Assembly (NCBI RefSeq): GCF_030295995.1
Contig: NZ_AP027365.1
Location: 372,001 to 436,000, forward strand
Length of the DNA: 64,000 nt
Direction of reading: 5' to 3'
From: Thalassotalea hakodatensis
Lineage (GTDB): Bacteria; Pseudomonadota; Gammaproteobacteria; Enterobacterales; Alteromonadaceae
In this document: one piece after another, positions 57,881 through 64,000 of the stretch
Layout: each line of letters begins with the position of its first letter
Position numbering within the stretch: the stretch's first letter is position 1
Notes under the pieces: generated by a model
What the model was told of the DNA's origin: nothing
Database searches by the model: none
The model's input: the letters and a program-made list of their open reading frames with translations, nothing else
Translations under genes and position numbers: made by a program

Positions 57881-60800
57881 GTGAAAGATTTACTTAAGTT
57901 TCTTAAGCAACAAAATCAAACTGAAGAATTCGATGGTATTCGCATCGGGTTAGCTTCGTCAGATATGATCCGCTCTTGGTCATATGGTGAAGTGAAAAAG
58001 CCAGAAACAATTAACTATCGTACGTTCAAACCAGAACGTGATGGTTTGTTTTGTGCGCGTATCTTTGGCCCAGTAAAAGATTATGAATGTCTTTGTGGTA
58101 AATATAAGCGTTTAAAGCATCGTGGTGTTATTTGTGAAAAATGTGGCGTTGAAGTTACATTAACTAAAGTTCGTCGTGACCGTATGGGCCATATCGAACT
58201 AGCAAGCCCTGTTGCACATATTTGGTTTTTGAAATCATTACCTTCACGTATTGGTCTTTTATTAGACATGACATTACGTGACATTGAACGTGTACTATAT
58301 TTTGAATCATACGTGGTCACTGAACCAGGTATGACAACGTTAGAAAAAAGCCAAATCCTTACCGAAGAAGAGTACTTAGATGCACTTGAAGAACACGGTG
58401 ATGAATTTGATGCACTTATGGGTGCTGAAGCTGTTTTAGCGTTATTAAAGCAAATTGACCTTGAAGGTGAAGTTGCACAAATGCGTGAAGAGTTACCAGA
58501 GATTGGTAGTGAAACTAAACGCAAGAAAATAACGAAACGTTTAAAATTAATGGAAGCGTTTGCGCAATCAGGTAACAAGCCAGAATGGATGATCATGTCT
58601 GTGCTTCCAATTCTACCGCCTGATTTACGTCCATTAGTACCGCTTGATGGCGGGCGTTTTGCTACGTCTGACTTGAACGACTTATACCGTCGTGTAATTA
58701 ACCGTAATAATCGTTTGAAGCGTCTATTAGATTTAGTTGCACCAGATATTATCGTACGTAACGAAAAACGTATGTTGCAAGAATCAGTTGATGCCTTATT
58801 AGATAATGGTCGTCGTGGTCGTGCAATTACAGGTTCTAACAAACGTCCATTGAAATCACTTGCTGACATGATTAAAGGTAAGCAAGGTCGTTTCCGTCAA
58901 AACCTTTTAGGTAAGCGTGTTGATTATTCTGGTCGTTCTGTAATTACCGTTGGTCCAACGTTACGTCTACACCAATGTGGTCTTCCTAAGAAAATGGCAC
59001 TTGAGTTATTTAAGCCATTCATCTACGGAAAATTAGAAGCACGCGGTTTAGCAACAACGATTAAAGCAGCGAAAAAATTAGTAGAACGCGAAGGTGCAGA
59101 AGTTTGGGATGTATTAGACGAAGTTATTCGTGAACACCCAGTATTACTAAACCGTGCACCAACACTACATAGATTAGGTATCCAAGCATTCGAACCGGTA
59201 CTTATCGAAGGTAAAGCAATTCATTTACATCCATTAGTTTGTGCGGCGTATAACGCTGACTTCGATGGTGACCAAATGGCTGTTCACGTTCCGTTAACGA
59301 TTGAAGCACAATTAGAAGCACGCTCGTTGATGATGTCAACGAACAACGTGTTATCACCAGCTAACGGTGACCCAATAATTGTTCCTTCACAAGATGTTGT
59401 ATTAGGTCTTTATTACCTAACACGCTCACGTGTTAACGCGCTTGGCGAAGGTATGGTGTTTGCTGATACGAAAGAAGCAGAAAAAGCCTATCGTACTGAC
59501 GCTGCTGATTTACACGCACGGGTAAAAATTCGTATTACAGAGCATATTCGTAATGACGAAGGCGAACTAGTTGCTAAAACAACGTTACGTGATACTACCG
59601 TTGGTCGAGCTATTTTATGGCAAGTATGTCCAAGAGGACTACCGTATGAATTAATTGATCAACCACTTGGTAAAAAACCAATTTCGCGTTTGATCAACCA
59701 TGCATATCGTAATCTTGGCTTAAAAGACACAGTAATCTTTGCTGACCATATTATGTATACAGGTTTCCATTATGCGATGGTTGCTGGTGCATCAGTTGGT
59801 ATCGATGATATGGTCATTCCAGATGAGAAATACACCATCATTGATAGCGCAGAAGAAGAAGTTACTGAGATTCAAACACAGTTTGATCAAGGTCTTGTGA
59901 CTGCTGGTGAGAAATACAACAAAGTTATCGATATTTGGTCATCTGCAAACGAAAAAGTATCGAAAGCAATGATGGACAACTTGTCAAAAGAACAAGTTAA
60001 AAACCGTGATGGTGAAATGGAAGAACAAGATTCTTTCAACTCTATCTACATGATGGCTGACTCAGGTGCTCGTGGTAGTGCCGCTCAGATACGTCAGTTG
60101 GCTGGTATGCGTGGTCTAATGGCGAAACCAGATGGTTCAATCATTGAAACACCTATTACCGCTAACTTCCGCGAAGGTTTGAATGTACTTCAGTACTTCA
60201 TCTCAACTCACGGTGCGCGTAAAGGTCTTGCCGATACGGCTCTTAAAACGGCTAACTCTGGTTACTTAACACGTCGTCTAGTTGATGTTGCACAAGATTT
60301 AGTGGTAACAGAACCAGATTGTGGTACTGAAGATGGTATCTTAATGACACCACTTATCGAAGGTGGTGATGTAGTTGAACCATTACGTGAACGTGTACTA
60401 GGTCGTTCTGTTGCTGAAGATGTATTAATTCCAGGCACAGAGACAGTATTACTTCCACGTAACACATTAATTGATGAAAAATTATGTGATACGTTAGAAG
60501 AACACTCTGTCGATCAAGTAAAAGTGCGTTCTATCATTACGTGTTCAACTGATTTTGGTATATGTGCTCAGTGTTATGGTCGCGACCTTGCACGAGGCCA
60601 CTTGATTAACCAAGGTGAAGCGATTGGTGTTGTAGCAGCACAATCAATTGGTGAACCAGGTACACAGCTTACCATGCGTACGTTCCACATTGGTGGTGCG
60701 GCATCAAGAGCGTCAGCTGAAAACAGCGTTCAAGTGAAGAATACTGGTATTTTGAAATTACAAAATGCTAAATTCGTTACCAACTCAGAAAAGAAAATTG

Positions 60801-62101
60801 TTATTACATCACGCTCAACAGAGCTGACGGTTATTGATGAGTTAGGTCGTGAACGTGAACGTTATAAGGTGCCTTACGGTACTGTGCTTAGTAAAGCTGA
60901 CGGCGAAGCGATCGAATCTGGCGAAACCGTTGCAAACTGGGACCCGCATACGCATCCAATCATTACGGAAGTAAAAGGTAATATCAAATTTGTTGACCTC
61001 GTTGAAGGTTTAACAATGACTCGTCAAACAGATGAGTTAACTGGGTTATCTAGCATCGTAGTGACAGATCCTAGTCAACGTAGCTCAGCGGGTAAAGAAA
61101 TGCGCCCAATGGTTAAATTAGTTGATGCTAAAGGTAACGATGTAATGATTGCAGGTACTGATATTCCAGCGCAATATTTCTTACCTGGCAACGCAATTGT
61201 AAACCTGGAAGATAACAGTGAAGTTAATATCGGTGATGCGTTAGCACGTATTCCTCAAGAGTCGTCGAAAACGCGTGATATTACCGGTGGTCTTCCACGA
61301 GTTGCTGACTTATTTGAAGCACGTAAACCTAAAGAACCTGCTATTCTTGCAGAGAAAACAGGTATTATCGGCTTTGGTAAAGAAACGAAAGGTAAACGTC
61401 GTTTATTAATTACGCAGCCAGACGGTGTTGTATACGAAGAGATGATCCCTAAATGGCGTCAACTTAACGTATTCGAAGGTGAGTCTGTTCAGAAAGGTGA
61501 AGTTATTGCCGATGGTCCAGAGTCTCCGCATGATATTCTACGTTTACGTGGTGTTGCACCTGTTGCAAACTACATTGTTAACGAAGTACAAGATGTATAC
61601 CGTTTACAAGGTGTAAAAATCAACGATAAGCACATTGAAGTTATCGTGCGTCAAATGATTCGCAAGTGTGAGATCTTAGATGCTGGTGATTCAGAGTTCC
61701 TTAAAGGTGAACAACTTGAAGTTGCTCGTGTGCGCATCGCTAACCGTGAGTTAGAAGCAGAAGGTAAACGCCCTGCTGAATTTGATATTCAAATGATGGG
61801 TATCACGAAAGCATCACTTGCAACGGAATCGTTTATTTCTGCGGCATCGTTCCAAGAAACAACACGTGTATTAACCGAAGCTGCTGTAAGCGGTAAGAAA
61901 GATACGCTACGTGGCTTGAAAGAGAACGTTATTGTTGGTCGCTTGATTCCTGCGGGTACTGGTTATGCTTATCACCAAGAACGTGCACGTAGCCGTGCTG
62001 TTGAAGTGGAAGAAGAAGTAACAGTATCTGCTGATGAAGCAGCACAAGCATTAACAGATGCATTGAATGCTGATTTAGAAGCAGGAAACGCTGACGATTA
62101 A
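57881..62101 (+). CDS. rpoC: RNA polymerase beta' subunit
   Basis: RpoC carries the catalytic magnesium site NADFDGDQM. The N-terminal zinc-finger cysteines ([20 protein letters not shown]) and the second zinc site ([16 protein letters not shown]) are present. It starts at GTG 57881 behind GACAGGAGA. The length of 1406 aa is close to E. coli 1407. It is followed by a strong terminator. Confidence 0.99.
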   Translation: MKDLLKFLKQQNQTEEFDGIRIGLASSDMIRSWSYGEVKKPETINYRTFKPERDGLFCARIFGPVKDYECLCGKYKRLKHRGVICEKCGVEVTLTKVRRDRMGHIELASPVAHIWFLKSLPSRIGLLLDMTLRDIERVLYFESYVVTEPGMTTLEKSQILTEEEYLDALEEHGDEFDALMGAEAVLALLKQIDLEGEVAQMREELPEIGSETKRKKITKRLKLMEAFAQSGNKPEWMIMSVLPILPPDLRPLVPLDGGRFATSDLNDLYRRVINRNNRLKRLLDLVAPDIIVRNEKRMLQESVDALLDNGRRGRAITGSNKRPLKSLADMIKGKQGRFRQNLLGKRVDYSGRSVITVGPTLRLHQCGLPKKMALELFKPFIYGKLEARGLATTIKAAKKLVEREGAEVWDVLDEVIREHPVLLNRAPTLHRLGIQAFEPVLIEGKAIHLHPLVCAAYNADFDGDQMAVHVPLTIEAQLEARSLMMSTNNVLSPANGDPIIVPSQDVVLGLYYLTRSRVNALGEGMVFADTKEAEKAYRTDAADLHARVKIRITEHIRNDEGELVAKTTLRDTTVGRAILWQVCPRGLPYELIDQPLGKKPISRLINHAYRNLGLKDTVIFADHIMYTGFHYAMVAGASVGIDDMVIPDEKYTIIDSAEEEVTEIQTQFDQGLVTAGEKYNKVIDIWSSANEKVSKAMMDNLSKEQVKNRDGEMEEQDSFNSIYMMADSGARGSAAQIRQLAGMRGLMAKPDGSIIETPITANFREGLNVLQYFISTHGARKGLADTALKTANSGYLTRRLVDVAQDLVVTEPDCGTEDGILMTPLIEGGDVVEPLRERVLGRSVAEDVLIPGTETVLLPRNTLIDEKLCDTLEEHSVDQVKVRSIITCSTDFGICAQCYGRDLARGHLINQGEAIGVVAAQSIGEPGTQLTMRTFHIGGAASRASAENSVQVKNTGILKLQNAKFVTNSEKKIVITSRSTELTVIDELGRERERYKVPYGTVLSKADGEAIESGETVANWDPHTHPIITEVKGNIKFVDLVEGLTMTRQTDELTGLSSIVVTDPSQRSSAGKEMRPMVKLVDAKGNDVMIAGTDIPAQYFLPGNAIVNLEDNSEVNIGDALARIPQESSKTRDITGGLPRVADLFEARKPKEPAILAEKTGIIGFGKETKGKRRLLITQPDGVVYEEMIPKWRQLNVFEGESVQKGEVIADGPESPHDILRLRGVAPVANYIVNEVQDVYRLQGVKINDKHIEVIVRQMIRKCEILDAGDSEFLKGEQLEVARVRIANRELEAEGKRPAEFDIQMMGITKASLATESFISAASFQETTRVLTEAAVSGKKDTLRGLKENVIVGRLIPAGTGYAYHQERARSRAVEVEEEVTVSADEAAQALTDALNADLEAGNADD

Positions 62102-62120
62102 TCGTTAACAACGTTTAAGT

Positions 62121-62154
62121 AAAAACCGTCCATGGCAACATGGGCGGTTTTTTT
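62121..62154 (+). terminator. Terminator after rpoC
   Basis: AAAACCGTCCATG pairs with CATGGGCGGTTTT (one G-T pair) around GCAA, followed by T residues. Confidence 0.92.
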
Positions 62155-62291
62155 GTATTGAATCAGCGAATAATAAAACTTTTCCTACTATTCTGAATAA
62201 ATAAAATTATTCGCATAAAGAAATGACCACAGGGAAAGGCATGAGCGACATAAGATCCAACAACTGATTAATGATCCTTTTCGGGTTTTCC

Positions 62292-62320
62292 TTGACAGTG
62301 CGCTACAACGCCTTTAGAAT
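62292..62320 (+). promoter_or_regulatory. Strong promoter of the str operon
   Basis: A perfect TTGACA, a 17-bp spacer and TAGAAT precede a TCTGCGACC discriminator. Confidence 0.85.
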
Positions 62321-62447
62321 TCTGCGACCTTTTATTCTGCGCTAGAAATAGCTTATGAGTTTAAGGGTTGATTTTACACGTTTAAGAGAGTGAATACAGT
62401 GATGAAAATCATTGGTATCACAATGTTTTAATTAATCAGGAGCTATA

Positions 62448-62822
62448 ATGGCAACTATTAACCAATTGGTACGTAAACCACGTGTCAGACAAGTACAAAA
62501 AAGTAACGTTCCAGCGTTACAAGCTTGTCCACAACGTCGTGGTGTATGTACTCGCGTATATACTACTACGCCTAAAAAACCTAACTCAGCACTACGTAAA
62601 GTTGCTCGTGTTCGTTTAACTAACGGCTACGAAGTTACTTCTTACATCGGTGGTGAAGGTCACAACTTACAAGAGCATAGCGTTATCTTAATCCGTGGTG
62701 GTCGTGTTAAAGACTTACCTGGTGTACGTTATCATACCGTTCGTGGCGCACTTGATTGTTCAGGTGTTAACGATCGTAGACAAGGCCGTTCTAAGTACGG
62801 TGCTAAGCGCCCTAAATCTTAA
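62448..62822 (+). CDS. rpsL: 30S ribosomal protein S12
   Basis: S12 controls decoding accuracy. [11 protein letters not shown] retains the lysines whose mutation gives streptomycin resistance, and [13 protein letters not shown] is also wild type, so this looks like a streptomycin-sensitive allele. The length is 124 aa. AGGAGCT precedes the ATG. Confidence 0.98.
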   Translation: MATINQLVRKPRVRQVQKSNVPALQACPQRRGVCTRVYTTTPKKPNSALRKVARVRLTNGYEVTSYIGGEGHNLQEHSVILIRGGRVKDLPGVRYHTVRGALDCSGVNDRRQGRSKYGAKRPKS

Positions 62823-62885
62823 CGGTTCTCCGTCAAGTAAGGCCAAACTAACTTTTAATTTTTAATTGTTTTGGGAATATCCTGA

Positions 62886-63380
<495 letters not shown>

Positions 63381-63402
63381 TCACGATAGTAAAAAAATGA
63401 AC

Positions 63403-63443
63403 AGCGTAGTTACTTACTTTCATAAAGTAGTAACTACGCTTTT
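63403..63443 (+). terminator. Strong hairpin between rpsG and fusA
   Basis: AGCGTAGTTAC continues into TTACTTT and pairs with AAAGTAG-TAACTACGCT with one bulged T and a 3-nt loop, then TTTT. It looks like an attenuator or terminator placed inside the str operon. Confidence 0.65.
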
Positions 63444-63543
63444 CTACACTAGGCTATAGTTAAATACTTTTAGTGTCAGTCGTAGATAACTAGACATTTG
63501 AAATTATTTGAATATATCTTTTAAAGATTAGAGGAATACATTA

Positions 63544-64000
63544 GTGGCTCGTACAACACCTATAGAGCGTTACCGAAATATTGGTATCTGTGCTCACGTA
63601 GATGCAGGTAAAACGACAACAACAGAACGTGTACTTTTTTACACGGGGCTCTCACATAAAATTGGTGAAGTACATGACGGTGCTGCAACAATGGACTGGA
63701 TGGAGCAAGAGCAGGAACGTGGCATCACGATTACTTCTGCGGCTACTACATGTTTTTGGAAAGGGATGGATGCACAGTTTGATGAGCATCGAATCAATAT
63801 TATAGATACCCCTGGCCACGTTGATTTCACTATTGAAGTAGAGCGTTCATTGCGTGTGTTAGATGGTGCTGTATTAGTGCTGTGTGGCTCATCTGGTGTA
63901 CAACCTCAAACAGAGACCGTTTGGCGACAAATGGAACGATACGCAGTTCCGCGTATGGTTTTCGTTAATAAAATGGACCGAATGGGCGCTGATTTCTTAT
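63544..64000 (+). CDS. fusA: Elongation factor G, 5' part (cut by window end)
   Basis: EF-G drives ribosomal translocation. An open frame of 152 codons from GTG 63544 to the window end begins [20 protein letters not shown], with the P-loop AHVDAGKTT, the switch motif [13 protein letters not shown] and [13 protein letters not shown] lies about ten bases upstream. The 3' part is outside the window. The order rpsL-rpsG-fusA predicts another tuf (tufA) downstream. Confidence 0.96.
   Translation, partial: MARTTPIERYRNIGICAHVDAGKTTTTERVLFYTGLSHKIGEVHDGAATMDWMEQEQERGITITSAATTCFWKGMDAQFDEHRINIIDTPGHVDFTIEVERSLRVLDGAVLVLCGSSGVQPQTETVWRQMERYAVPRMVFVNKMDRMGADFL

Larger units (their letters stand above)
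62102..62447 (+). other. rpoC-rpsL spacer: terminator, promoter, leader
   Basis: This 346-bp spacer has no ORF. It contains the rpoC terminator, the str-operon promoter at 62292-62320 and a leader of about 120 nt before rpsL. Confidence 0.7.

Noticed and set aside
58081..58869. Long minus-strand ORF (262 aa) opposite rpoC
   Set aside because: Its Ser/Arg/Ile-rich composition is the shadow of biased rpoC codons, and it has no ribosome binding site or recognisable domain.

Overview
The window is chromosomal core DNA from an AT-rich marine gammaproteobacterium. Protein sequences and gene order point to the Alteromonadales, most likely Colwelliaceae (Colwellia/Thalassotalea type). This rests on family resemblance; no search was run. 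Supporting marks are an ArgH-GNAT fusion, a short OTCase branch, coaX in place of coaA, and E. coli-like clusters joined in one stretch.

Layout. (1) 1-20.7 kb matches the E. coli 94-min region: rsgA and orn divergent, then queG, nnr-tsaE-amiB-mutL-miaA-hfq-hflX-hflK-hflC-DUF2065-purA. A signalling-like operon of three genes lies between orn and queG: a degenerate hybrid-kinase-like membrane protein, a DUF1289 protein, and a receiver-TPR protein whose phosphoacceptor Asp appears to be Ala. (2) 20.8-30.3 kb holds an orphan periplasmic binding protein, a short malic enzyme, metJ divergent from metB-metL with two MetJ-box arrays, an unknown HD-like protein and a GGDEF diguanylate cyclase. (3) 30.3-39.1 kb is the arginine cluster: argE divergent from argC-B-F-G-H(A)-A with an ArgR-type box. 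(4) 39.5-43.4 kb is a compact export cassette (beta-barrel, short OPX protein, Wzc-like copolymerase/kinase) with no glycosyltransferases beside it. (5) 43.5-64 kb is the information-processing block: murB-birA-coaX, tRNA Thr-Tyr-Gly-Thr-tuf, tRNA Trp-secE-nusG, rplKAJL-rpoBC, then the str operon (rpsL-rpsG-fusA, cut by the window end).

Most genes are intact housekeeping genes. The unexplained structure is mainly in spacers. The 3' end of tRNA-Tyr is repeated 145 bp downstream, and the last 44 nt of tuf plus its terminator is duplicated 205 bp downstream, with a palindrome-bearing spacer in each case. A REP/MITE-like palindrome and an antisense OmpA-like lipoprotein gene then separate tuf from secE. 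A long wobble-paired hairpin lies between rplL and rpoB, a perfect 11-bp hairpin lies between rpoB and rpoC, and overlapping inverted repeats precede the export operon. These spacers and the degenerate phosphorelay operon are the best candidates for something undescribed. No CRISPR array, prophage, complete insertion sequence or rRNA gene was seen.
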